Under the pieces are notes generated by a model, which had not been told where the DNA came from, did no database searches, and was given only the letters and a program-made list of their open reading frames with translations. Both the position numbers and the translations under genes were made by a program. Shown one piece after another: positions 18,248 to 28,328 of a stretch of DNA of 64,000 nucleotides (its first letter is position 1; each line of letters begins with the position of its first letter). The stretch spans positions 3,289,001-3,353,000 of the forward strand of contig NZ_CP017174.1 of the NCBI RefSeq assembly GCF_006402735.1, read 5' to 3'. The DNA is from Myxococcus xanthus. Lineage in GTDB: Bacteria; Myxococcota; Myxococcia; Myxococcales; Myxococcaceae.

Positions 18248-19426
18248 TCAGGGCACGCTCACGGTGGCTCGGGCCAGGGCGAGCCAGGAGTTTCGCCGGC
18301 CCGGGTCCTCCAGCGGCGCGGTGTCGTACCGCTGGGCGTACCCGGCGGCGCCGAGGCCGAAGAAGGACGTCACCCACCAGCGGACCGCGAGGGCGCCGCC
18401 CGTCGTACCGCCGGGCTGGATGTCGGAGGCACCCCGGCCCAGCCACAGCCGCTCCACGCGCGCGCCGAGCTCGACGGCGCCCGTGGGCACCTGCCCGGCG
18501 TTGACGGCGTCCATGCCGGTGGGGTCGTTCGGCGCCACGGGCCAGCGAGCGCCGTCGCCCCGGGGGCGTCCCACCACCACCCAGGACACCTCCAGCGAGG
18601 CACCCTGGCTCTCCATCCGCGGCAGTCCTTCGCGCGGGGTGTTGGGATTGCCATCGGTATCGCGAGAGCGCCGCTCCCAGGCCGCGGCGCCTTCCGCCAG
18701 CACCCGCACGGGCCCAACGTCCAGCCGCGCGTGCGCCTCCACCACCGAGCGAGGCCCTGACACCGGCGGGGGCCGGTAGAAGACGAAGTTCTGGGGGCCG
18801 ATGCCACCGATGCCGGCCCGGTCGTAGGCGTTCTCCACATGGACACCCGCGCCAGCGCGGAAGCCCCAGAAGGCATCCACGTTGCCCCGGGCGCGGCCCC
18901 AGCGTCCGTCCACGCGGGCGTCCAGGGCGGGCAGGCTGTTGTCATTGCCCAGCGGACTGCGCGAGCCATTGCCCACGCGCACCCAGGCCTCCACGGGCAG
19001 CGCCTTGGGCGCCCACCAGGCCTCGATGCCCAGGTCGCGGCGCGGCCAGAACGTCTGCGCCAGCAGGGACAGCTCGGGAATGGCCCGAGTCTCCAGGTTC
19101 TCGTCGCGCGCGCTGATGAACAACGGCGTCTTCGACATGCCCATGGACAGGCGCAGCGACTCCCCCAGGGTGGCGGCCACGAAGGCGTCGACGAGCGCGG
19201 GCTTCTCCTGCGCCCACTCCGCCACGCCGGAGGCCATCAGCCAGGGCACGGGGTAGGCCCGGGCGCCCACGCGGAGGCGGGCCAGCGTGACGCCGTCGAA
19301 GCCCTCCACCTCGGAGACGTGCTGACGCCAGTCGATTTCACCCACCAGGACGGGCTGGAGCCAGTCCGGGGCCGCCAGCGCGGGCGTGCTCGCCAGCGTG
19401 GCCACTGCGATGAGGACATGGCGCAT
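18248..19426 (-). CDS. Porin-like outer-membrane protein
   Basis: A 392-aa protein with a clear signal peptide (about 1-18, ASTPALA) and beta-barrel-type composition; the pattern SKTPLFISARDENLETRA...DLGIEAWW resembles phosphate/polyphosphate-selective porin (OprO/P)-like proteins. No specific substrate site was seen. The start codon directly abuts the stop of the upstream propeller lipoprotein (19426/19427), so the two are almost certainly co-translated. Confidence 0.68.
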   Translation of the reverse strand: MRHVLIAVATLASTPALAAPDWLQPVLVGEIDWRQHVSEVEGFDGVTLARLRVGARAYPVPWLMASGVAEWAQEKPALVDAFVAATLGESLRLSMGMSKTPLFISARDENLETRAIPELSLLAQTFWPRRDLGIEAWWAPKALPVEAWVRVGNGSRSPLGNDNSLPALDARVDGRWGRARGNVDAFWGFRAGAGVHVENAYDRAGIGGIGPQNFVFYRPPPVSGPRSVVEAHARLDVGPVRVLAEGAAAWERRSRDTDGNPNTPREGLPRMESQGASLEVSWVVVGRPRGDGARWPVAPNDPTGMDAVNAGQVPTGAVELGARVERLWLGRGASDIQPGGTTGGALAVRWWVTSFFGLGAAGYAQRYDTAPLEDPGRRNSWLALARATVSVP

Positions 19427-20320
19427 TCAGTCCACCGGGACAATCTGGAGGAAGTGCGTGGTGCCGTTGGACTCGTCCCTGTCGTGGTCGGCGAGGAAGA
19501 GGCGGCGGTTGGCGGCGTCGTAGGCGATGCCGCGCACGTTCTGGAAGCCACTGGCGATGACCCGCTGCGCGCCGGTGCTGGGATTGATGCTGACCACGGT
19601 GCCCTGACGGGTGCCCGTGAGCAGCGCGCCGCCCGGCCCGAGCGACAGCAGGTCCGGCTCGGTGAGGGTGGCGATGGTGGTCAGCTCCGAGGGACGCGCC
19701 AGCGGCGAGCGGTACACCTTCCCGGCAATCTGGTCCGCGATGTAGAGCGAGTCACCCACGGCCAGCACGCCCACGGGCTTCTCCAGCGCGCCCACCACCT
19801 CCTGCTCGGTGCCGTCCAGGTTGAGCAGGGCGATGGCGCCCACATTCACGTTGCTGTTGCGGACGAAGTAGGAGTTGAAGAGCCGCCCGTCCTCCGTCAC
19901 CGTCAGGCCGATGCGGCGGCGGTTGGTGGGCAGTCCCGGCACTGTGCCGGTGGTGCCGTCCGGCCGCGCGAAGAGCACCGCGCCCGCCGTCCCGAAGCCG
20001 AAGCGCACCGTCACCAGCGTGCCGTCCGGCATCCGCACCACCTCACCCAGGTTGGTGCTGTTGGGCGGCGCGTCCGGCAGCGCGACGGCCAGGGACACGC
20101 CTTCACCGTCCCGGTATTTGAGGATGCGGTGGTTCTGGTCGTCGGCGATGTAGAGCGTTTCGTTCTCGGCGTCCCAGAACATCCCGTTGGGGTCGCCGTC
20201 CAGTGGGATGGCCTTGGGGCCCCGGTCCACGGGCGCATCATCCCCCGGACGGTCGGAGGGGGAGTCAGAGCAGCCCACGAGGGTGAGCAGGGCAAGAAGG
20301 GGCAACAGGGGAGCGCGCAT
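19427..20320 (-). CDS. Beta-propeller (NHL/SMP-30-like) lipoprotein
   Basis: A 297-aa lipoprotein: hydrophobic signal and lipobox LTLVGC (Cys about 17). The mature part has repeating GxLYIADDQNHRI, GDSLYIADQ and NRRLFLADH units of a six-bladed NHL/SMP-30-like propeller. Likely a periplasmic or surface binding or sensing protein; lactonase metal ligands were not identified. It lies between the Omp85 gene (49 bp upstream) and the porin-like gene (0 bp). Confidence 0.75.
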   Translation of the reverse strand: MRAPLLPLLALLTLVGCSDSPSDRPGDDAPVDRGPKAIPLDGDPNGMFWDAENETLYIADDQNHRILKYRDGEGVSLAVALPDAPPNSTNLGEVVRMPDGTLVTVRFGFGTAGAVLFARPDGTTGTVPGLPTNRRRIGLTVTEDGRLFNSYFVRNSNVNVGAIALLNLDGTEQEVVGALEKPVGVLAVGDSLYIADQIAGKVYRSPLARPSELTTIATLTEPDLLSLGPGGALLTGTRQGTVVSINPSTGAQRVIASGFQNVRGIAYDAANRRLFLADHDRDESNGTTHFLQIVPVD

Positions 20321-20369
20321 GTCCGGGCTTCTAACTCACGGGACGGTGAATGTTGGCTGATTTCCCAGT

Positions 20370-21431
20370 CTAGAAAGCCTCGCCCACGTTCAAGTAGAAG
20401 CTCGGTTCGCTTCCGTAGGCGATATCGAGCCGGATATTGACGGGAACGTTTGACATGGGTGCGAAGCGCAGCCCTCCGCCAGCCGCGGGTTTGATGTCAC
20501 GCAGGTCGAAGTCGCGTGGGCTGCGTGCCACCGTCGCCGCGGAGACGAAGGCCACGCCGCCCAGTCGCCAGAAGAGGGGCGCGCGGTACTCGACCTGCGC
20601 GCCCAGGTGCTGGCGCTCGCGGAAGCGCCCCTCCAGGTAGCCTCGGCTCAACTCCATCCCACCCAACCTTCCCGTGTCATAGAAGGGCGGTTCACCGTCG
20701 CGCAGGTCGACGAGTCCCTGCATCGCGAGAACGTGCCGCTGTCCCCATGGAAGTGTGAGGTAGCGCCGGACATCCAGCCGCAGCACATCGAAGACGTAGT
20801 CGGAGCTCCACGCGTCCCGCGCCCGGCGCAGGTTGAGCCGCGCCACCAGACCTGTCAGCGGATTGAGCGTGTTGTCCCGTGAGTCATAAAGGGCGGTGAG
20901 TCCGAATTGAACCGTCGAACCGCCCTCGGCGCCCGTCATGCGCCGCACCGCCCCGTCCTCCGCGACATAGGTGAAGCGCGCGTGCTGATAGCGCACGGTG
21001 GGGCCGACATAGAGGCGGGGGGCGATGCGCCACTTCGGACTCAGTTCAAGCTCGAAGAAGATGGGGGTGAAGTCCTCCTCGTCCTCCGCCCGCGTGCGTG
21101 CGCCCATGCCGAAGAAGCGGTCCGGGAAGCGCGCCGCGCTGGCGGTGGCCGTGAGGTTCAGCCGGTCGTCGAGCAGATTCACGTCCGGCTGGAGGAGGAG
21201 GGTGAACTGGCCACGGGTGCTCGCGGCGGCAGCCAGCATCACCTGGGACTCCCTGCCGCCTCGCGACGCCGGGGGCTGATAGATGAGCGATGCCGCGCCG
21301 CCCAGGAGGAAGCTCGTCTCCGGCTGGTAGGCGGGCAGCACGAAGGGGACGACGCTGAAGCGCCCCTCCGGTGCTTCCTCGCGAGTGGCCACGAGCAGGA
21401 CGCCGAGGACGGCCGTGAGGAGCGGTGTCAT
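20370..21431 (-). CDS. Omp85/BamA-type outer-membrane barrel without POTRA domains
   Basis: A 353-aa protein with a short signal region and a C-terminal bacterial surface antigen (Omp85) barrel. The diagnostic LGGMELSRGYLEGRFR block (the RGY lid-lock motif) is present, and the protein ends in a C-terminal Phe (LNVGEAF), the usual BAM recognition end. It is too short for the POTRA repeats of BamA/TamA, so it is a barrel-only family member. It starts 9 bp after the alpha/beta-hydrolase stop, so the two are in one operon. Confidence 0.82.
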   Translation of the reverse strand: MTPLLTAVLGVLLVATREEAPEGRFSVVPFVLPAYQPETSFLLGGAASLIYQPPASRGGRESQVMLAAAASTRGQFTLLLQPDVNLLDDRLNLTATASAARFPDRFFGMGARTRAEDEEDFTPIFFELELSPKWRIAPRLYVGPTVRYQHARFTYVAEDGAVRRMTGAEGGSTVQFGLTALYDSRDNTLNPLTGLVARLNLRRARDAWSSDYVFDVLRLDVRRYLTLPWGQRHVLAMQGLVDLRDGEPPFYDTGRLGGMELSRGYLEGRFRERQHLGAQVEYRAPLFWRLGGVAFVSAATVARSPRDFDLRDIKPAAGGGLRFAPMSNVPVNIRLDIAYGSEPSFYLNVGEAF

Positions 21432-21440
21432 GGCGGGGCC

Positions 21441-22811
21441 TCAGACGTTTTCGTCGAGCCAGTCGAACAGGCGCGCTTCGGCCAGCGCCGTGGACGCCGC
21501 CTGGCAGTGCAGGGGCGCGGCCTCTTCGTGGGTGAACATCATCAGGTGCTTGGGGCCCCGGAGCGCGTCGTAGAGCTTCTGGGATTGGCCCGGCGAGGCA
21601 TCCTCCGCCTCGCCCTCCATGATGAGCACCGGGCAGCGGATGCGGTCGACGATGGCCTCGTTGGTGAACTCCTCCAGCTTGCGGAAGAGCTCCGACGGCG
21701 ACCGGGCGCCATGCTTCCAATACACGTCACGCAGCCAGTACTGGGCGGTGGGCCAGCGGTCCGCGAGCGCGGTAATCGCCTGGTCGAACTTCTCCGGGTG
21801 TGACTTCAGCAGCGCCAGCGAGCCCGGGAGGAAGCGGTTGAAGTGCGAGCTGGTGGACTCCCACCAGCTGAGGACGCCGGGGTTGGCGATGCACAGGGCG
21901 ATGCGATGCTCGAACGCCGCCGCCCGAGGCGCCAGGGCGCCGCCGAACGACAGGCCCATGAGGAGGATGCGGCGAGGGTCCACCCCGCTGATGCGCTCGG
22001 CCGCGTCCACCACGGGGCTGACGGCCTTCTCCCAATCCGGCCGGAAGCTCAGCCGGTGTTCCCGCAGCGAGCGGCCCTGGCCCGGGCCGTGGAACATGAG
22101 CACGTGGTAGCCGCGCCGGGCCGCGCCTTCCCAGACCCACTTCGTCTCCTCCGGCCAGGCATGCAGCCCCTGGTGGAGGAGGATGACGGGCGCGCTGGGC
22201 TTCGCGTGCGGCGAGCGCACGAAGTACGCCGCCAGCGAGGTGCCCTCGTAGGGGATGGCCAGCGGCTGCACGTCGTAGCCGAGCAGCCCGTTCGACTTCT
22301 CGAAGGTGGTGGCCGCCTGGCGCGTCACCTCGAGCGTCCGCGGGTCCTCCAGGTCCGTGTAGTGCATCGTCGCCGCGCGGTAGTAGTTCGCCGCGCGCGC
22401 GTAGGCCTGGCCGGCGCTCAGCAGGTGGCCCTTGGACTCGGCGTCCTGGGCGTGGCCGTGGACCCGCCGCGCCGTCTGGGTCCACGCCTCGAACCAGCTG
22501 CGCTCGTCCCCGGGCTGGATGCGGCTGGCCGTCTCCAGCACTTCTCCCACGTCGCTTTGGCCATGGGTGGCATGGCTGAGGAACCAGAGCACCTGGTTGT
22601 CCATCAGCCCGTCCCCCGTGAGGCGGATGTCGTACCAGGCGTCGCTTCGGGGGTTGAGGCCCTGCACGTCCTTGGACACTGGTGCCAGCGCGCTCCGCAG
22701 CCCCAACGCCGCCGCCGCGCCGCCAGCAAACAGCCCCGCTCCCATCAGCACGCCTCGTCGAGAGGGTCTTCCTGCGGTAGGTTCGCCTTCGGGCTTGACC
22801 ATGGGATTCAA
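21441..22811 (-). CDS. Tat-type exported alpha/beta hydrolase
   Basis: About 453-456 aa. The N-terminus has a Tat-like signal (PSRRGVLMGAGLFAGGAAAALG). The hydrolase core has an HQGLH region, nucleophile elbow LMGLSFGGAL, acid region VLIMEGEAED and a C-terminal HCQA candidate His. The layout (about 150-residue helical N-terminal part before the core) matches the DUF1100/pseudooxynicotine-hydrolase-like group acting on C-C or ester bonds. The start may be 22811 or 22802 (MVKPEG). It is the first gene of the envelope operon and divergent from a TetR gene across a strong palindrome. Confidence 0.82.
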   Translation of the reverse strand: MNPMVKPEGEPTAGRPSRRGVLMGAGLFAGGAAAALGLRSALAPVSKDVQGLNPRSDAWYDIRLTGDGLMDNQVLWFLSHATHGQSDVGEVLETASRIQPGDERSWFEAWTQTARRVHGHAQDAESKGHLLSAGQAYARAANYYRAATMHYTDLEDPRTLEVTRQAATTFEKSNGLLGYDVQPLAIPYEGTSLAAYFVRSPHAKPSAPVILLHQGLHAWPEETKWVWEGAARRGYHVLMFHGPGQGRSLREHRLSFRPDWEKAVSPVVDAAERISGVDPRRILLMGLSFGGALAPRAAAFEHRIALCIANPGVLSWWESTSSHFNRFLPGSLALLKSHPEKFDQAITALADRWPTAQYWLRDVYWKHGARSPSELFRKLEEFTNEAIVDRIRCPVLIMEGEAEDASPGQSQKLYDALRGPKHLMMFTHEEAAPLHCQAASTALAEARLFDWLDENV

Positions 22812-22822
22812 TCTCCTGGGTT

Positions 22823-22847
22823 AATCTGTTGATTGAATCAATAGATT
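22823..22847. promoter_or_regulatory. Near-perfect 25-bp palindrome, likely TetR operator
   Basis: Half-sites AATCTGTTGATT (22823-22834) and AATCAATAGATT (22836-22847) are inverted repeats around one central base with a single mismatched pair. The site lies just upstream of the hydrolase start and 60 bp before the TetR start, in an AT-rich patch. Size and position fit an autoregulated TetR operator controlling both directions. Confidence 0.75.
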
Positions 22848-22909
22848 TAAAGTTACCCGCGCCTGTCAAGCGCCAGCGCGGACTCACGTCGTTTCAGGGG
22901 TTTGCAGGG

Positions 22910-23509
22910 ATGGGGACCAAGGAGCAGGAGGCCCGGGAGCGCATTCTCCGGGCGACCATCGTGTGCATCGGCCGGGATGGACTGGATGCGACGGGCATCC
23001 GGGAGATTGCCCGCGAGGCGCAGGTGAACAGCGCGGCCATCAGCTACTACTTCCGGAGCAAGGAGAAGCTGGTTGCCCTGGCGCTGGAGCAGACGCTGGA
23101 CCAGGCCTTCGGGAACGTCCTGGAGGACTTCGATCGGCTCCGGTTGGAGGGCCTGGGCATTCGCGAGGCGTTCGAGACGCTGCTCGAGGATTTGATGAGC
23201 AACTCGCTGCGCTACCCGTACATCGCGCACGCGCACTTCCACGACGCGCTGGCCCATCAGCGCTACGACAGCTCCGCCATCCAGCGCTTCAATGCGTTCC
23301 TGGCCGAGCTGGCCGGGCGGCTGGCGCCGGGGACGCCGCATCTGCCGGAGAACAGGCTGCGGATGGCGCTGACCCAGGTCTGGGCCTCCCTGAGCCTGCT
23401 GTCGATGATGCCCCGGCTGTTCGACCAGTTCATCCTGCTCGACTTCGGCACGCTCGACACGCGGCGCGCCTGGGTGCAGCAGTCGTCACGGCTCCTCTTC
23501 GTTCCCTGA
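22910..23509 (+). CDS. TetR/AcrR-family transcriptional regulator
   Basis: About 199 aa. The N-terminal helix-turn-helix is ARERILRATIVCIGRDGLDATGIREIAREAQVNS (in pieces) followed by AISYYFRSKEKLV, the classic TetR recognition helix. The C-terminal half is a helical ligand/dimer domain. The start at 22910 (MGTKEQ, after GCAGGG) is preferred because the longer frame would begin inside the palindrome. It is divergent from the hydrolase operon and probably represses it and itself; the ligand is unknown. Confidence 0.88.
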   Translation: MGTKEQEARERILRATIVCIGRDGLDATGIREIAREAQVNSAAISYYFRSKEKLVALALEQTLDQAFGNVLEDFDRLRLEGLGIREAFETLLEDLMSNSLRYPYIAHAHFHDALAHQRYDSSAIQRFNAFLAELAGRLAPGTPHLPENRLRMALTQVWASLSLLSMMPRLFDQFILLDFGTLDTRRAWVQQSSRLLFVP

Positions 23510-23636
23510 AGGCGGCTCGCGCGCGTTACTGCGATGGTGATTCACGCATGGCCGCGGTTGCCGACGTCGACGCCGCGGCTCGGCCACGCCGCGAGCCCCA
23601 GGGGAACTCGCGACGGGCCGTGTCACACGTGTCTCG

Positions 23637-25736
23637 TCAGAACGCCGCGCCGTTCGCGCGCAGCCCTGGAGAGCTGGCGACCCCCGGCGTCAGCGTGTCA
23701 TGCGCGACGAAGTTCGCATTCGGCGAGGCGTCCGTCGAGCGGTTGGCGGAAACCCCGGGCACGGTGGACGTGTAGTCGTAATAGTCCACCAGGGTGGAGT
23801 CCTGCCGCCGGACGCGCACGACGTCACTGCCGTTCCCCAGGCCCAGCAGGCCACTGGACGCGGCCAGCGCATTCGCCTGTCCCGCAGGCACCGCCGCGGC
23901 GCCACCGAAGACGACCACCGCCTTACCACCACCCAGCTGCGTCCCCTGCGCGAAGACATGCCGCGCGGAACCGCTGGTGGCGTCCCACAGCGTCCAGCCG
24001 GAGATGTCCACGGGGAAGCGACTGGCGTTGACCAGCTCCACGAACTCGTGCGCGGATGTCTGGGCGCCTTCATTGGCCAACACCTCGTTGATGAACACGC
24101 GCGCGGCGCCATTGGCGATGGTCAGCGCCTCCTCATTCATGTCCGTGTGCGCCGGTTCGTAGACATCCACCACGCGTACCCACACGCTGGAGGCCGCCTC
24201 GTCCGGAAGGCTCCAGACGACGCGCCCCAGGGCCGCCGGGACGGACTCGGCCAGGAAGCTCCAGTCTGTGCCGCCATTGGTGGAGACCTCGACGCGGACC
24301 CTGCCCACGCCCCAGGACGTCCAGGTGATGGGCAGCGTGCTCCCGCCCTGGTACGTCCCGTCGTGGGGAGACTTCAGGCGGAGGAAGGGGCCGGTCGCCG
24401 CGCTGAAGGAGTAGCTGCTGACGACGGGGCGGTGGTCGCTGACCACGTTGAGGAAGTCGGGGAACCACTCGTCCACGTAGAGCACGCGGGCCGATTCCGC
24501 GACATAGCGGTCCGCCACCTCGTTGGTGGCCAGGGTGTGGTCGACGACGTTCTCGAAGCCAATGGAGGTGTCATCCCCCGCAAGCGACAGCTCCCGGGTG
24601 ATGAAGGTGTAGCGAGCCGAGTCGGAGACGAGGTTCTGGTAGGGCGTGGCCAGCGGCGCGCCGGAGGTGGGGTCGAGCGAGATGGACTCGTCCACGTCGT
24701 CATTCCAGTCGCCAATCACGAAGACGTGCTGCGTGGGCAGCTGCTCGTCGAGGTACGTCTTGAGCGCCGCGGACGCGCGCTCCCGGGCTTCGCGCGGCCC
24801 CGTCGGGTCGGCGCTGTTGGCGCGCATGTGGACGACGATGACGGTGAGCGGCGTCTCCGCCCCGTTGATTTCGGTGGTGAAGTCCACGCGGAGCGGCGGG
24901 CGGTCCGCGAAGTCGGAGATGTTGCCAATCCGGACCAGGGTCGCGCTCTGGAAGGTGAGGGAGCTGTCGTAGAGGACGCCCAGCTTCTGGCTGCTCGTGC
25001 CGTAGGGAGACGTTCCGCCAGAGACGAAGACCGCGTTGTTGGAGAGGAAGCCGTCGAAGCCGGGGAGCTGGGCCTTGAGCAGGTCGAAGTCGGCGGTATC
25101 CACCATCTCCACCATGGCCCACAGGTTGGCGCCCGCGGCGAGCATGATGTCGCGCGCGCCGGCAATCTGCCGGTCATCGGACGTGCCGCCATCCGACGAG
25201 GAGTTCGACGGGCCGCGCGAATCCGAGCCGAAGTAGGTGAGGTTCCACTGGCCCACCGTGAACACGGGGGCGCCCGGCGCGCTCACGGAGAGCGTCAGCT
25301 CCCGGGTGCCCGTCTGGCCATTCGCATCCTCCACCGTGACAGTGAAGGTCCTGTCGGCCACCTGGGCGGGCGTGCCGCTGAGCGTGCCCGTGGCGGACAG
25401 CGTGAGGCCCGCCGGCGCCGTCCCCGCCGTGATGCTCCAGGTCAGGGGCGCGGTGCCACCCGCGGCGGCCAGCGTCGTCGTGTACGCCCGGCCTACGGTG
25501 CCTTTCGGCAGCGCCTCGGTGGTGATGCCAGGCGGCGCATCCTGTCCGGCGTCCGTCCCCGCATCGGAATCGGTGCCCGCATCGGAATCGGCGCCCGCAT
25601 CGGAGTCCGTCCCAGAGTCGCGATTGTTTCCGGCGTCGACGACGCCACTGTCCGCGGGCGTGGGCGTGGGGTCGTCCCCGCAGGCGGACAATAGGAGCAG
25701 GACGAGAAGCGGCGCGAGTGCGCGGGGTGGCGACAT
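23637..25736 (-). CDS. Lipoprotein with Ig-like, endonuclease/exonuclease/phosphatase and lamin-tail domains
   Basis: About 699 aa. Signal and lipobox LLLLSACG, then a DSDAG-rich linker (about 30-60), a putative Ig-type domain (GTAPLTWSITAGTAPAGL), an EEP-fold nuclease/phosphatase domain (WNLTYFG, VIGDWNDD, SDHRPVV are the usual conserved positions), another beta-sandwich, and a C-terminal lamin-tail domain (INEVLANEG, HEFVELVNAS, ISGWTLWD). Probably a surface-anchored extracellular nuclease or phosphatase, useful to a predator. The start at 25736 is supported by GGAG 6 nt upstream; in-frame upstream starts are not. Confidence 0.82.
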   Translation of the reverse strand: MSPPRALAPLLVLLLLSACGDDPTPTPADSGVVDAGNNRDSGTDSDAGADSDAGTDSDAGTDAGQDAPPGITTEALPKGTVGRAYTTTLAAAGGTAPLTWSITAGTAPAGLTLSATGTLSGTPAQVADRTFTVTVEDANGQTGTRELTLSVSAPGAPVFTVGQWNLTYFGSDSRGPSNSSSDGGTSDDRQIAGARDIMLAAGANLWAMVEMVDTADFDLLKAQLPGFDGFLSNNAVFVSGGTSPYGTSSQKLGVLYDSSLTFQSATLVRIGNISDFADRPPLRVDFTTEINGAETPLTVIVVHMRANSADPTGPREARERASAALKTYLDEQLPTQHVFVIGDWNDDVDESISLDPTSGAPLATPYQNLVSDSARYTFITRELSLAGDDTSIGFENVVDHTLATNEVADRYVAESARVLYVDEWFPDFLNVVSDHRPVVSSYSFSAATGPFLRLKSPHDGTYQGGSTLPITWTSWGVGRVRVEVSTNGGTDWSFLAESVPAALGRVVWSLPDEAASSVWVRVVDVYEPAHTDMNEEALTIANGAARVFINEVLANEGAQTSAHEFVELVNASRFPVDISGWTLWDATSGSARHVFAQGTQLGGGKAVVVFGGAAAVPAGQANALAASSGLLGLGNGSDVVRVRRQDSTLVDYYDYTSTVPGVSANRSTDASPNANFVAHDTLTPGVASSPGLRANGAAF

Positions 25737-25831
25737 GAACGACTCCATGGCAGGGAACGAAGCTCGAAGGACAGCGACGGTAGCCGATGGGGAGGACATG
25801 CGCCCCCTACCACGACAGGGTCGCCGCGTCC

Positions 25832-26419
25832 TCAGGTCGCGCCTTCGTCAATGACTGACTGGATTGAGGCAGCCAGCCAGCGCTGGGTGGAGGTGTCGAG
25901 CCCTTCGGAAAGCCGTTGAATGGGCAGCAGCCTCCCGCTGACGAGCAAGCCATTCCAGAGGATGTTGAGCCGGGCCGCGCGCCCCTCTCCATCCGGAGCG
26001 CCCAGCCAGCGGGCCAGGGGCGTGATGACTTGCTTCTGGAGCAGTTCGACGCTGGTCGCGTGGGCTTCGGGGTCGGACGCCGAAAGGATGAGCATCGCCA
26101 ACGGACCCGAGGCGTCGTGTGCGCCCAGGAAGAGGGACACCACCGTCTCTCCAAACTGGCGCCTGTCTATCTGGAGCAACGGGCCGATATCGAGCACCTG
26201 CGCCAGCGTCTCCCGGTACAGCCCCTGCTTGGAGCCGAAGTAGCGGCCCACGAGCGAGGAGTTGACTCCGGCCAGCGCCGCGATGTCCCGCACCCCCGTG
26301 TTGGCGAAGCCCTGTGTGGAGAAGAGGGTCCGCGCGGCGGTCATCAGGGAGGTGCGTGTGCGTTCAGAGTCTCTTTGCCGAGCGGCTGGCTTTGCAGTGG
26401 GCAGTTGGGGCGGGGGCAT
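25832..26419 (-). CDS. TetR/AcrR-family transcriptional regulator (second)
   Basis: A 195-aa protein with a TetR N-terminal DNA-binding domain (SLMTAARTLFSTQGFANTG, VRDIAALAGVNSSLVGRYFGSK) and a helical C-terminal domain containing ILWNGLLVSGRLL. It is divergent from the Baeyer-Villiger monooxygenase operon, and the first half of an 11-bp inverted repeat lies only 5 bp upstream of its ATG. Repression of itself and the monooxygenase is the simplest reading. The effector may be a ketone or related substrate of the enzyme (inference). Confidence 0.88.
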   Translation of the reverse strand: MPPPQLPTAKPAARQRDSERTRTSLMTAARTLFSTQGFANTGVRDIAALAGVNSSLVGRYFGSKQGLYRETLAQVLDIGPLLQIDRRQFGETVVSLFLGAHDASGPLAMLILSASDPEAHATSVELLQKQVITPLARWLGAPDGEGRAARLNILWNGLLVSGRLLPIQRLSEGLDTSTQRWLAASIQSVIDEGAT

Positions 26420-26423
26420 CCGG

Positions 26424-26466
26424 GTTTACTTACAATTCTGATTGAGTTATGTCTATGTAAGTAAAC
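26424..26466. promoter_or_regulatory. 11-bp inverted repeat between divergent TetR and monooxygenase genes
   Basis: GTTTACTTACA (26424-26434) and TGTAAGTAAAC (26456-26466) are perfect inverted copies separated by 21 bp of AT-rich sequence. This fits two TetR half-operators flanking a core promoter, or one looped operator. Confidence 0.7.
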
Positions 26467-26513
26467 GGTCGTGTACATCGTGCGTGGCTCCCAACTCGAA
26501 AGGATGTGTGCGG

Positions 26514-28324
<1,811 letters not shown>

Positions 28325-28328
<4 letters not shown>

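Noticed and set aside
25550-25640. Possible CRISPR-like or tandem repeat array
   Set aside because: These are short DSDAG codon repeats within the linker of a lipoprotein, with no spacers.
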